DNA from: Flabesymbios commensalis
Taxonomy: Eukaryota; Annelida; Polychaeta; Terebellida; Flabelligeridae
Assembly (NCBI GenBank): GCA_964017125.1
Contig: OZ024902.1
Location: forward strand, 32,841,078 to 32,905,077
Reading direction: 5' to 3'
DNA: 64,000 nucleotides
This document shows positions 1 through 10,669 of this stretch, in pieces. Positions within the stretch are counted from its first letter, which is position 1. Every line of letters starts with the position of its first letter. Below the pieces are notes generated by a model, which did no database searches, was not told the DNA's origin, and saw nothing but the letters and a program-made list of their open reading frames with translations. A program made the position numbers and the translations under genes.

Positions 1-118
1 GAAAAAGATGTATTTGAGTTATACCCCAGTCACACATACACGACGCACAGCGCCAGCGAGTTTAATATACAGCGTGTTATAAATAAATCGGGTGTATAAA
101 TCAGCGAACACACAGCGT

Positions 119-458
119 TTCGCCACCGCGCTGGGCGGGGGTCATAGGGTAGTGGTTAGCACCGCTGCCTTTCATGCTAGAGTTCGGGGTTCGGTTACCG
201 GTCTCGGCGGTTTGAAAGAAACAAAAATGTTTCTCCCCCATCCACGTGTAAAACTCAGTATTGTGGGGAGCCTCCGTGACCGAGAGGTAGCGTGCTCGGC
301 CTCAGACCGCCAGGGCTCGAATATTGAATCCTGTGTCTGGAGGACAGTGTCATCTCATTCATCTCACCATCCTCAGGAGGTTCTCCTGGCCCAGTTTAGC
401 CTATATGTGCACAAAGGTGGCCTAAAGCCCGATTCATTCCATTCCATTCGCCACCGCG
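119..458 (+). mobile_element. tRNA-derived SINE, full length with target-site duplication
   Basis: The SINE body is about 131-446, flanked by a perfect 12-bp direct repeat TTCGCCACCGCG (119-130 and 447-458), the mark of target-primed insertion. The head has a Pol III A box (TAGTGGTTAGCA) and a B box of the GGTTCGGTTCC type (here GGTTCGGTTACC). A second module follows, starting CCTCCGTGACCGAGAGGTAG, and then a tail GTGCACAAAGGTGGCCTAAA ending in ATTCC repeats. The same element recurs near 6.9, 8.3, 14.2 and 33.9 kb. The 125-codon open frame across it is an accident of the element. Confidence 0.85.
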
Positions 459-848
459 TTGCGCGTTAGCAGGGCGACAAATTCAACGAATACACCGCGC
501 ATCGCCAGCGCGAGGCACGAATAAGTCAGAAAGCATTTAGCACGCCCCATATACGTTATTATGTTCGCTGGAAATGCGTTAGGAACCCGTTGGATGGGCG
601 CTATAAGCGCGCCTAATGCCGGCATTTTACCGACAACTAAACTGGAAGAGCTTATAGAACTGGTTCGTGGCCGGTGTGTCTCTATGATCCAACCTCGGCT
701 GACCATTTGGACGCTGTTAAAACTGCGAATATATGGACAAGCATTGCGAAGGCCCTGAAAATGAATGGTGAGTCGCCTTTACATGGCTTTAACGGCGTCC
801 AAAGTTAGCTGGAGGGAGGGGCTAGGAGTGAGGAATTTTGGTATGTAT
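459..848. other. Intergenic, no supported gene
   Basis: There are short open frames (for example 561-758, +) but no recognisable domain, no splice context and no repeat structure. GCGC-rich words such as GCCAGCG recur here and at 1-60, suggesting one old element interrupted by the SINE at 131-446. That is inference only. Confidence 0.4.
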
Positions 849-976
849 GGGTGTGGAGGGTTGGCCAAATATCTATTGATGGGGGTGGAGGGTTGGCAAA
901 ATATCTATTGATGGGGGTTGAGGTTTGGCAAAAATATATATTGATGGGGGTGGAAGGCTGGCAAAAATATCTATTT
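849..976. repeat. Minisatellite, about 4 x 32 bp
   Basis: Four head-to-tail units of 32-33 bp share the core GGGTGGAGGGTTGGCAAAAT followed by ATCTATTGATG. Units start near 849, 881, 913 and 946, and the last is cut short at a T run. They differ by a few substitutions and A-run lengths. Confidence 0.85.
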
Positions 977-1075
977 TTTTCTCTCCCTCAAGCTGAAGTT
1001 CTTTAACTAAATGATGATAGAGTCCATGCTGCTTTTTTTTTTTCAAAACAGGAACAACCCACCATCGATGGTGTC

Positions 1076-1364
1076 GTCTCCTTTTGCATGCTGCTAAGGC
1101 AACTGCAAGAAGCAGTAAATCATCATCTTCTGCTTCCTCTTCATCCATTTCTAGGAACACAAATTCTTTGTTGACCACTGCCATTGTAGGACTGCTATGT
1201 TGTGCTGCGTGCATACAGTGTGCACTCGTGAGTATATACATCGTGTCTGCAGCAGATCTTTCTGGATAGTTTGTGGATGCATGGATACACAAATTGCGGA
1301 TAGCCATGCGGATGCGTCTGCGGATCGGTACTGGATGCGGATGTGGATGCGTGTAAAAGGAGAC
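1076..1364. mobile_element. Possible short inverted-repeat element
   Basis: A perfect 10-bp terminal inverted repeat GTCTCCTTTT (1076-1085) and AAAAGGAGAC (1355-1364) bounds 289 bp with no coding capacity. Similar AT-flanked palindromic elements occur throughout the window. With only 10 bp of terminal repeat and no clear target duplication this is tentative. Confidence 0.3.
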
Positions 1365-1370
1365 ATAGCT

Positions 1371-1689
1371 TTAACTCTTCCTTTACCGACTTCCCCCTGA
1401 TAAAACCACCCCTAGAAACCGACTTCTTTTTAAATGAGGACCCCTTAAGTAGCCCCTGGGCACCATACAGGGTATAGTTAAGCGCATGCGCACATCGTAC
1501 AAATTAAAAATGCAAGAGAACATTGCGTCCATGCCACTGACCATTCTGGTTGGCGATTTCCAACCATGCATGTCATGAAAGATATCCATTGCAATTAATG
1601 CATGTACACATGTGAAATTCGCATAAATGCGAAATTGGTAAAGGAATGTAGTTTTCGCATAAATGCGAAATTGGTAAAGGAAGAGTTAA
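1371..1689. mobile_element. TTAA-flanked MITE
   Basis: A perfect 13-bp terminal inverted repeat CTCTTCCTTTACC / GGTAAAGGAAGAG (1375-1387, 1673-1685) lies directly inside TTAA on both sides (1371-1374, 1686-1689). TTAA target duplication is the hallmark of the piggyBac superfamily, so this is probably a non-autonomous relative. The right end contains two copies of a ~40-bp segment with the palindrome TTCGCATAAATGCGAA (1617-1684). It has no coding capacity. Confidence 0.6.
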
Positions 1690-2472
1690 GCTCAGTCACA
1701 CATAGTCGACGCACAACCTACGTACTGAAAATTGATTTTTTTTGCCAGAGCGTCTGTCGTGCGTCGGCCGTACGTCAGCACTCGTTACTGGTTCGTGGAG
1801 GGCGCTGCACTAGCGCTACGCATATTTTTGTGCGCAGTGTAATCGCCAAGGGACGTTGGGTATGTTTAAAAGATTGAACGCATATGAACGCATAAATGTA
1901 CACGCCATAAGACAGCAAGAAACACGTAGGGCGCGCTAGTACAACATTATATCAACGCCAGATGCGATGGCTGCCCGTTGAGATTACCCGGCAGTCGCGG
2001 GTAACGCGCCTGTCCTGCGCTGCATGAGCGCTATGAGCAAACGTCCAGCGCCCGAGAAAACAGGCTGTGACTATGTTATTTCTGCAGCTTAACCCTTGGA
2101 GCTCTGAAGAGCGACATACTATTTTAATCATTTGAGATTGTGTTGCACACGATACTCGGATTTAAGCCCAGAATTCGATTTGTCGAAATTACGTCCAAAC
2201 CTATAATGTTATCATAAATTTAGGAGACATTTTTTCTTTTAAAAATGGTTACATATTATGTACAAAACAAGCTGATGAAATTCACAATAATCGTCGACAT
2301 TAGCATTCTAGGGTTTATAATGCGCTCTGTATGCGTCTGATGCGTTAGGAAAAAAGCGCTGTTCATTCGACCTTTGTGTTGAAAACTCTCTGTGCATTCG
2401 CTACCAGCTTGAGACGTTTTTCACAATCCGGACACAAATTGTTCTTTTTTATTTCTTTATGCGTGTCTAGAA
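1690..2472. other. Intergenic, nothing recognised
   Basis: Mixed composition with short open frames only; no domain, splice-site pair or tandem repeat could be supported. The word GTCACACATAGTCGACGCAC at 1696-1715 resembles the segment near 30-50 and, inverted, the one near 5275-5298. It probably marks decayed ends of one repeat family. Confidence 0.4.
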
Positions 2473-2604
2473 CCGTATAATGTAACCGGTTACATTTTAC
2501 GGCGACTGGTTACATTATACGGTCACAGCGTTAACGTATAATGTAATCAGGGAAACAAAGTACCATACGACCGTATAATGTAACCAGTGCCGTATAATGT
2601 AACC
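2473..2604. repeat. Cluster of six CCGTATAATGTAACC motifs, direct and inverted
   Basis: Within 132 bp the 15-bp motif CCGTATAATGTAACC occurs at 2473-2487, 2571-2585 and 2590-2604 (exact, +), at 2508-2522 (exact, -), and with one or two changes at 2488-2502 (-) and 2534-2548 (+). The first two copies abut as a near-perfect palindrome centred on ACCGGT. Spacing is irregular (0 to 22 bp), so it is not a simple tandem repeat. It looks like a clustered binding-site array or the remains of a subterminal transposon repeat; the function is unknown. Confidence 0.7.
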
Positions 2605-2955
2605 GGGTCAGTTTTCCAAAACGTACATGTTTTGGGGATTATACTCCGAGTAGTTTTATTATAACTGGAATGTTTAATTTAAACTGAGTGAGTGGTTATG
2701 TCTTCAAGCGACGTCCGCTGGTTCCTTTTCGCTTATACGTTATTGCTTCCACTCATTCGCCCGTTAGTGTATCCCGTGACTCTTCAATGCGTCCGTCCGT
2801 TCATAATAAAGCGACGTATACTTAGATATTTAAATTGTTATCAATATACCTATGTTGCGTTACATAGCCAACGTCGGGTTAATGTAACGTAGCAAAAACT
2901 TTGGCTTAATGTTTCATGTTTACTGGGAGGGGCCAATAGTGGAGCTTAGGTTCAA
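2605..2955. other. Intergenic, nothing recognised
   Basis: A 66-codon open frame (2692-2892, +) has no recognisable domain and no splice context. The stretch ends at the microsatellite starting near 2956. Confidence 0.4.
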
Positions 2956-3256
2956 TCAATGAATGAACGGATACACGAACGGACGTACGAATGAGCGAAT
3001 GAACGAACGAACGAACGAACGAACGAATGAATGAATGAATGAATAAATGAATGAATGAATGAATGAATGAGTGAGTGGGTGAGTGGGTGAGTGAGTGAGT
3101 GAGTGAGTGAGTGAGTGAGTGAGTGAGTGAGTGAATGAATGAATGAATGAATGAATGAATGAATGGATGAATGAATGAATGAATGAATGAATGAATGAAT
3201 GAATGAATGAATGAATGAATGAATGAATGAATGAATGAATGAATGAATGAATGAAT
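2956..3256. repeat. Tetranucleotide microsatellite (GAAT / GAGT / GAAC)n
   Basis: About 300 bp of 4-bp repeats change register word in blocks: GAAC, then GAAT, GAGT and a long GAAT run. The blocks suggest slippage spreading point variants. The Ile-His-Ser-Phe open frame on the minus strand is a translation of the repeat, not a gene. Confidence 0.95.
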
Positions 3257-3570
3257 AACCTGGCTGAATGATAAGGCATGACTAAGAATAAAATATTTGT
3301 TGCATTTGGTTCTAGATTGACTGGACTATAAATACACCTATTACACTGGCAATATGCATGATATGAGAGACGCATAACTAAATAAGGCTCCTTTTTTCAG
3401 AGGGTTCAAAAATGTCATAGTACCAATCAATACATTATAATTTAAATATAATTTTCAATGTTTGAACTTCCCTTTTTAATTAATGCATGACCTTATTCAT
3501 CAGTTATAGCCGTTCTACGTTCCCATACAAAGCTAAAATGCAGTATTATATCTGCTTACTTTCCAAGTAT

Positions 3571-3654
3571 ATATCGTCGCCTCGGAGCTAAAGGATCCTA
3601 TCTGACACTCGCCAGAGTGGCAGATAGGATCCTTTAGCTCCGAGGCGACGATAT
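3571..3654. repeat. Perfect 34-bp-arm hairpin
   Basis: The left arm 3571-3604 (starts ATATCGTCGCCTCGGAGCTA) and right arm 3621-3654 are exact reverse complements. The 16-bp centre itself pairs (CACTC/GAGTG, one mismatch at its base), leaving a GCCA loop, so the whole is an almost unbroken 40-bp stem. No second copy was noticed in the window. A perfect inverted repeat in otherwise diverged intergenic DNA suggests recent formation or maintenance; a short foldback element or a hairpin RNA source are both possible. Confidence 0.85.
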
Positions 3655-4009
3655 TGCCTTTCGGATTAGCAGAGCAGTACGGTGCTCTTGTGATGAATGA
3701 CAATCGACATGTAGCCTATACACCAACCTATAATGCCATTAAATTTATTTTAACTAAAAAGGGGGAATGTGGAAATGTGAGATAGCAGACGTGTTCACAA
3801 ACCTGATATGGTGGTTTTGTGAAAACAATCAGTTCAAATTAACACTTAAAATAGTTAAGAAAAACATTAAAATCCATGTTAATATAAATCATTGCTGGCT
3901 TTCCACTCAAATTAGTGACACATCAAGAAGTTCTTGATGAGATCAATGAGCTCATGTTTTCTTAAATTAATAATAACAAAAATGTGGACAAATGCGTTCA
4001 GATTCCAAA
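3655..4009. other. Intergenic, AT-rich, nothing recognised
   Basis: No gene, tandem repeat or paired inverted repeat could be supported here. Confidence 0.4.
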
Positions 4010-4211
4010 TACTGTACATCTGGTAATATTTGCGGGTTTTAATTGTCGCGAAGAGGACAAATTCACGAATTCAAGAATCTCGCTAAAATTATTATTATAA
4101 TAGCGCTACTAAAGAAAAATAAAAATTCGTGAAATTCTAAACTTCGTAAAAAGTCAAAAAATCGGTAATTCGCGAAAATGTAAACACGCGAAAATTACCA
4201 GATCTACAGTA
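4010..4211. mobile_element. MITE with ~25-bp inverted repeats (TACTGTA..ATCTGGTAAT)
   Basis: The termini TACTGTACATCTGGTAAT and, inverted, TACTGTAGATCTGGTAAT extend on to TTTGCG/TTCGCG, giving about 25 bp with few mismatches around ~150 bp of AT-rich interior. The interior carries further GAATTC/CGCGAA words that pair loosely. A TA at each end fits a Tc1/mariner-type target. It has no coding capacity. Confidence 0.65.
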
Positions 4212-4754
4212 AAGCACCGATAATGACATATTAAGCCTAGCATTAATAAGGTATTTGTCATCCATCTAAATCTGAAATTTGCGTTATCAATGCCAGTTTC
4301 AAATGAGTGAAAAATGTTGAAGGACAATATAACACTTACATGTAAACAGTGAAATAACTTTAATTATTTAGATAGATAGAGTTGGCTTATGTACTCACTC
4401 GTCTCTGTCGATATTCATCACGACATTAATACTACTTTTTGTTGATTCTCTTTTTTGATATTAAAAATATGTCATATAGTATCGGCCGTATCTGTACAAC
4501 CTGCATTTAACAGCAGGCACTTTTATTTCAAAAAATGATCATGCTCAATCTCTGCCAGCTTATATTTTATTTCATATTTCATTAGGGAGAAATAACGAGC
4601 CAACGTGTCAGCGAGTTAACGGGCAAACGCTATTTGAATGAAAAAAAAAGACAAATGAACCAACGAAGGAAAGAACGGACCGAACGAACAAATAGACGGA
4701 CGGACGGACGGACGGACAAGCAAATAAACATGCCAAATGGTCAGTAAAAATGAA
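4212..4754. other. Intergenic with short (GGAC)n run
   Basis: AT-rich DNA with no supported gene. A short GGAC tetranucleotide run sits at about 4694-4718 next to loosely related AACGAAC words. Confidence 0.5.
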
Positions 4755-4867
4755 TGAATGGGGATGATGAATGGGTTTTTAGGCTACTTTTGTTCACATA
4801 GGCTAAATTAGATCAGAAGAACCTGAGGATGGTAAGATTTATGAGATGACACTGAAATGACACTGCC
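4755..4867 (-). mobile_element. Decayed SINE tail fragment
   Basis: Reading the minus strand, the segment matches the 3' half of the SINE family: the CATCTCA..CATCCTCAGG region, then the GTGCACAAAGGTGGCCTAAA-type tail (here GTGAACAAAAGTAGCCTAAA) and ATTC repeats. The tRNA-like head is missing and the copy is clearly older than those at 131 and 14,174. Confidence 0.6.
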
Positions 4868-6884
4868 CGCAAGATATGTGTCTGGTTTGTGAAAGAGGGT
4901 ATGAATTTTAGCCTGATTTGAACTGTGGTGACATTTTTACACGCTAGGGGGTGGAGCTCAAAATCTGTCTGGGTAGCAAACCCATATGGTCTCACCACCC
5001 TAAATAAGCCGAAATCCGGGGAAGTGTGTACTGATGGAATCACACAAAATATTTTGTATGCGGCTGTTCCACCCTCTAGTGAAACAAAATAAAATACTGA
5101 GAAGTTAGAAAAACGCTCACATTTTTCAACAAGCAGAAAATGTGCGCACAGGTTAACACACACAATAAATGAATAACAGTCATCCGGCGTTCTCGTCAAA
5201 TCATCAACGAATTCTGACGCACGCCCAGCGAATCACAACGCACTGACCAAAACTCTTCATTTTTGTGCGCTGAACGTGCGTGATGGTATGTGTGACTGGG
5301 CCTTTATATTTGATCAAATACATCAAATACATGGATCAAATACAGGCCTCTCTAAAAAGTCAAATACAAATACGCAAAATTCAAATACAAGTACGCAAAG
5401 GAGTAGTCCGCTATGTATCAACAGTTGGCCAATTATACACATAGAATGGTCTGCGTGCATTACAGAGATAGAGCCATCTGGGAAATAACTATAACAATAA
5501 ACAGGCATATGGGTGGTATCTGGTTTTAAGTTAAATGTTGAGGCCTGCTGAAATGATATTTTATTCATTATTTCTCATTAGAAGGGTAGAATACTTGATA
5601 TGCGTCTATGCCACTTGACAACATCATCGTAAGTTAAATATGATGATACCATTCTATTAATCCATTGATGATGAGAGCAAAGCGATGTTATTAATACACA
5701 TACCGTGGACAGCAGCAACATTGTAAACAGTAACCTCTTTACCCGCTAAGAGAGACTATAATCGTTTTTAATACGTTTTATTACTGTCATTTTCGAACTA
5801 AATGTGCGCTTAAACACCAATATTTGCCAATTTTTGGTCTCAAATTAAACAAATATGAGGGTGAAATTTTAAATTATTTATTTTGACGGTCTAAGGGTTA
5901 ACAATATAGGTACAAAAGGCGACATAAAGTAATATAATAAAATCAAGTGCAAATTAAAGTAAACTAGATACTTTAAATACACGGACGTGTACTTTATCCA
6001 TTCTTTGTGTTTACAAATTGAAGCAAATAATGTATTACTAAGGCATTTAAATATTTGCCTGTAGGCCTACATGTATTTAAAATAATAAGTGTATTGGCCT
6101 TTAAAACGTACAATACTGAACAGGACAATACCCACTGTCGCATATTTCTCTAATATACAAATACTTCCTGACTGGAAAATCACCACACTAAATCCGAATT
6201 AACTATTTGTATCTGTAGACATATACCAAAGAAAAATGTTTTATATAGTTGGTTAACAGTTTACTTTGTTCGCTTACTTTCAAACTTGGTTTTATTACTA
6301 TTAACAGTTTTATTAATTTTGAAGTGTTCTTATATTTTCAATTGTATGAATTTGTGTAAATTTGATTTTAGATAAGATTAAACATATTTTGCGTCTATCT
6401 ACACCACCCTGAGAATACTTAACAGTTTATTGCATTCAGAATAACCCATTGAAACAAACTATAATGATACACTATACATATAACTAATAATTATGCTGTC
6501 ATGTGTGTGGGTGAATTAAATATTGACTCAATATGGCATCTCTCTTCAACTGAAACATGGGCTCGTATAAAGAATATTTTATTATTTATCTGTACTACTT
6601 AATATAGCGGTCAATCTAGATAACCATGGTATTAAAATGATTATGTATAGACCAACATTGTATATGTGCGTTAATATATACTATGTTCTTGGAGAGCAAC
6701 ATAATCATTTTAACCCTAAATTAAATAATTTAAATTTTCATTCACTCGAAGCTGTGTCTTGTTACCGCGATCTACAGTTAAAGTGTGTGAATATTACTCA
6801 AATGTGTTTAATTCGTGACGAAACATTTGCAAAGCTTGATGTTTGAACATACATATCACTGCAGTCCAATAACTGTGTTTTAAA
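4868..6884. other. Intergenic, mostly AT-rich, no supported gene
   Basis: The longest open frames (4813-5199, -; 5323-5568, -) show no domain. Short TCAAATACA words repeat at about 5305-5400. The 5205-5300 segment resembles, inverted, the first 60 bases of the window (terminal word CCCAGTCACACATAC), suggesting a degraded MITE. The remainder, to 6884, is anonymous. Confidence 0.4.
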
Positions 6885-7190
6885 CTGATGGTTAAAGCTG
6901 CATGTTTGTAACTTCCAGATCGCGGGTTCGAACCTCGCTATGTCATTCAAATTTCAAAAAAGCAAAATGTTTCTTTCCCGCTAACTCGTAAAGATTAATT
7001 ATTGTGATGAGCCTCCGTGACCGAGAGGTAGCGTGCTCGACCTCCGACAGCCAGGCGCAAATTTAGAATGCTGTATCTGGAGGGCTGCTTCATCTCAATC
7101 ATCTCACCATCCTCAGGAGGTTTTCCTGGCCCAGTTAAGCCTAGATGTGCACAAAGGTGGCCTAAGACCCCATTCATTCCATTCTATTTT
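6885..7190 (+). mobile_element. Diverged SINE with a different tRNA-like head
   Basis: The second module and tail (from about 7010: CCTCCGTGACCGAGAGGTAG, then GTGCACAAAGGTGGCCTAAG) match the main SINE family. The head at 6885-6939 does not: it carries GATGGTTAAAGCTGCATGTT and a B box GGTTCGAACC. No clean target duplication was seen. It may be an older subfamily, or a module exchange between SINE families. Confidence 0.7.
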
Positions 7191-7860
7191 TTTCATAGTA
7201 ATAGCCCAACATTAATCCATCGTCTCGTGTTTGCTGGGCACAGTCTTGCCCAACATTAAGCTAAAGTTGATTTTCAATTGTAACCATAATAAAACTTGTT
7301 GGTGATTGATCAAAATTTCTTATTATATCAACCCCTCCCGCAAAGGCCTAAATCCAGAATATTTTTTTAAATGTTTTTTTACACTCATTTTTGTTGAAAA
7401 AATATCCAAAGCCACGTTCACCGCCTTTTAAGCCAACTACAGCCAAATAGTGTATATTCCGCAAACATAGTCCCATTAATATGTATGTTGTTACACTTAT
7501 TCCAATTCTAACAAAATTACGTCGATGAACTAGTAAAATCTTCTAGGCCTACTCCAAATATTACTAGAGGAGCAAACATTTTGTGAGGAACATGTTATCT
7601 CAGAGGGGGGAGGGGGATTTTAAGAAAGGGTCTCTGGTGGTTTGAGGGCCAACACCCAGATTTTGTCTGCATATTTACAGATTCAGGCCAATTAAGAGAA
7701 CTTTTAGAATACGGGGACGCCCCCTCCCCCTCCTATGCCCTCTCCCCTCTGAATCCGCCACTGTTATGCTGTTATAGGAGCACTTATATCTATTAACTAG
7801 TTAGGCTTACGTAATGTTATAATGTATAAGTAAGCCTATGTCCATTACTTCTTATGTCAT
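7191..7860. other. Intergenic with one CCCAACATT-type MITE relic
   Basis: At 7203-7256 the words GCCCAACATTAATCCA and TCTCGTGTTTGCTGGGC match the end of a small MITE family seen intact at 53,636-53,743. The rest has no supported gene or repeat. Confidence 0.5.
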
Positions 7861-8156
7861 TCAGTGAGTCAGTCAGTGAGTCAGTCAGTGAATCAGTGAG
7901 TCAGTGAGTCAGTGATTTAGTGAGTAGGTCGGTCGGTCGGTCGGTCGGTCGGTCGGTCGGTCGGTCGGTCGGTCGGTCGGTCGGTCGGTCGGTCGGTCGG
8001 TCGGTCGGTCGGTCGGTCGGTCGGTCGGTCGGTCGGTCGGTCGGTCGGTCGGTCGGTCGGTCGGTCGGTCGGTCGGTCGGTCGGTCGGTCGGTCGGTCGG
8101 TCGGTCGGTCGGTCGGTCGGTCGGTCGGTCGGTCGGTCGGTCGGTCGGTCGGTCGG
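7861..8156. repeat. (GGTC)n microsatellite preceded by (GTCA)-type repeats
   Basis: From about 7927 to 8156 the tetranucleotide GGTC is repeated some 57 times with no interruption that I can see. It follows a shorter degenerate GTCAGTGA region at 7861-7920. The Pro-Thr-Asp-Arg and Gly-Arg-Ser-Val open frames in several registers are translations of the repeat. A pure run this long implies recent expansion, or consensus flattening in assembly. Confidence 0.97.
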
Positions 8157-8268
8157 AAAGAGTAAGAAAAAGAAATGACTTATTTGACATGTATGCTTAG
8201 ATGTATGCACATGTAGGCATATTTACATACTATAAGCGGGTGGTTATAGTTCGATTTAGGCGTATGTA

Positions 8269-8596
8269 TGGACAAACGTGGAAAAAAAAATGAATCGGGC
8301 TCTAGGCCACCTTTGTGCACATATAGGCTAAACTGGGCCAGGAGAACCTCCTAAGGATGGTGAGATGAATGAGATGACACTGCCCTCCAGACACAGGATT
8401 CGAAATTCGAGCCCTGGCAGTCTGAGGCCGAGCACGCTACCTCTCGGTCACAGAGGCTCAGAGTGTCACACGTGTATTGGGAAGAAACATTTTGTTTCTT
8501 TCAAGCCGCCGAGACCGGGAACCGAACCCCGAACTCTAGCGTGAAAGGCAGCGGTGCTAACCACTACCCTAGGGCCCCCGCCCTGGACAAACTTGG
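8269..8596 (-). mobile_element. tRNA-derived SINE, full length, minus strand
   Basis: The SINE body is 8282-8583, bounded by a 13-bp target duplication TGGACAAAC(G/T)TGG (8269-8281, 8584-8596; one mismatch). On the minus strand it shows the GGGGGCCCTAGGGTAGTGGT head, the B box, the second CCGAGAGGTAGCGTGCTCGG module and the GTGCACAAAGGTGGCCTAGA tail. The single mismatch suggests it is slightly older than the 14,174 copy. Confidence 0.85.
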
Positions 8597-8767
8597 CAAA
8601 AATAAATAATATAAAGCTGAAAGTTATTTATCTGTTAAAAGTCACAAATTGTCCAGGAGTTGAGCGTTTTTTTTGCAAAAATCCAGATTCCACACTAAAT
8701 TTGTAACTTATAAATTATATAAATTATATTCCTTATATTATATTTGTAATACCCCTTTTTCGGTTAC

Positions 8768-8920
8768 AGCCCATTTTACCGAAAGCCCATTAGTTCGAAA
8801 GCCCAATAGACCGAAAGCCCGTTGATCCGGAAAAAAAACATTGGTTGAAAGCCTATAAGCCCGAAAGCACATTGGTTCTAAAGCCCATTGGTCCGAAAAC
8901 CCATTGGTCTGACAGCTTAT
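8768..8920. repeat. Degenerate minisatellite, CCGAAAGCCCATTGGT units
   Basis: About ten head-to-tail copies of a 14-18-bp word related to CCGAAAGCCCATTGGT occur, with substitutions at the pyrimidine before GAAAG and in the GGT/GAC end. No coding capacity. Confidence 0.75.
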
Positions 8921-9076
8921 TGAATTTTTCTTCTATTTTTGGAGGGGGGTGATCCAGCCTACTCATCGTCCTTCTTTTTCTCCTTCTTCATCTTTAGTCC
9001 TTCTCGTCTTTTTTCCTATCTTCTTATTCCTCTTGACTTCTTGACTCTTGACTTATGCTATTATTCCTTCTTCTCT

Positions 9077-9172
9077 TTGAGTGAGTGAGTGAGTGAGTGA
9101 GTGAGTGAGTGAGTGAGTGAGTGAGTGAGTGAGTGAGTGAGTGAGTGAGTGAGTGAGTGAGTGAGTGAGTGA
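9077..9172. repeat. (GTGA)n microsatellite
   Basis: About 24 uninterrupted GAGT/GTGA units. The Thr-His-Ser-Leu open frame on the minus strand is a translation of this repeat. Confidence 0.95.
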
Positions 9173-10669
9173 ATATTGCATTAGATAGCAGCAATGCACA
9201 CGCCTTTGAACAGTTTGGAGCATTGTATATGTACCAACTCCGGTCGGGATTCAAAACAAGTAGGCCTGGGCAGTCACCCTTTTTTCACATGATTCTTCAC
9301 GGGAAAGTAATTTATAATCTTACTTTTTACTTTAAAGCCTCCTTCATTATTATTTTTTGCAAAGAACAAAACAAAATAGCCATTTGAAGCCATAATGAAA
9401 TGGCAATGACACATATATTCCTTTCTAATTTTCTTTTTTTCCACACATTTTTACAATAAATTTATTTTTGGTCTTATTTTAACATTTTTAATGTTTCTTC
9501 ATTGCGCAATGTAAAATGGCCGCCACCAGGGATGACGGAACATTTCAGAAAATTATGTCATGTTGTTTAGTATACATAAAACTTCATTTTGGAAAGAGTT
9601 GGAAACAGATTATTTTTCATATGATTAAATACTAGTATTGTTTTAATGATCATGATGATCGCTAGCATTCTTATTTATTTGTTGTACCTCTGAATATTAA
9701 AGTTACTATAAAAATCGGCCATTTGTTTTCGTGTTCATAAATATTGTGAGTAATGTTTTTCACTTCGTTTCATATTGCAATCAGATGGACCAAATAAAAA
9801 ATACATGTATGTATAACATTGGTGACATATATTACAGGTGAACGGACACATTGAACAACCTTTGTGCCTCTGTCGCATTACTGTTTGTTGAAAACCGCGG
9901 AATAACCACCCTAGCGTTGATAATAATTTATATTGCCTGCAGAGAGGTAGAGTCAGTACGCAAAACATCAGACAATGCATCGATGTTCTTTAAAGGTTGG
10001 GCCAACGTTGCCGACGGTGGACCAACTTTAAAACCAACATATTCCCAACGTCTCGTATTTGCTGATATCCAGCAAGGTATCGTAAATACTCAGACTATTT
10101 TAGGAAATAAAATTCCCCTCACTATATGTATACTGTATATATCTGTATTGTTTATTATAACCACATATTGCGGGCGCTGCGACGATCGTTACAAATACCT
10201 ATTATCTGATTATATAGGTATGAAAGGAAGTGACAAGCTCTTTCTAAAGGTGATTATATTGTATTATATCATTATACTTTGGTCTGAGTGATGTATATAG
10301 TTTAGCATTTGCATAGTCCTGGTGTAACCATTAAAATCAAAATGTTACGATCATGATGCCTTGTATCCCCTTTCCCTTGGCTCAAAATTAAATACAGAAT
10401 AGCTTTCAAAATTAACACATTGACTTAAAAATCAGTGGCGAGTTATCAACCTGTCTACATATTATCAGATAATTATGTATAACTATCATTGCCAGAAAAT
10501 AATAATACATAAAGCGTCTCCGAGCTCCAAAATCCAAAATAGCTTTTCTTGTTTTCCCTGTAGCAGTCCCAAACTGTGCTTAAAAATGTGAAGAATCGAA
10601 GTAAAAATACCTAAATAAAGTTTATAATTAATTTATGTTCCAGTTGAATATTAGAACTACATAGGCGCA
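9173..10669. other. Upstream flank of the HSPA12-like gene
   Basis: No gene is supported; the 146-codon open frame 9851-10291 has no recognisable domain and overlaps a repeat. At about 9998-10076 lies a diverged copy of the small CCCAACGTT...CTCGTATTTGCTG element. A polypyrimidine-poor AG at about 10,643 (TTATGTTCCAG), just before the start codon region, could be a splice acceptor for an upstream untranslated exon. No TATA or initiator could be assigned. Confidence 0.4.

Noticed and set aside
92-469. 125-codon plus-strand open frame (and its twin at 14,157-14,492)
   Set aside because: Both are translations of the SINE, which is a Pol III-type non-coding element.
873-1307. 144-codon minus-strand open frame
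   Set aside because: It spans a 32-bp minisatellite and a short inverted-repeat element; low-complexity residues and no domain.
2956-3375. Ile-His-Ser-Phe repeat protein on the minus strand
   Set aside because: Translation of the GAAT/GAGT microsatellite with no flanking coding evidence.
7909-8210. Pro-Thr-Asp-Arg and Gly-Arg-Ser-Val proteins
   Set aside because: Translations of a pure GGTC microsatellite in several frames.
9851-10291. 146-codon open frame upstream of HSPA12
   Set aside because: No recognisable domain, overlaps a MITE relic, AT-driven residue content.
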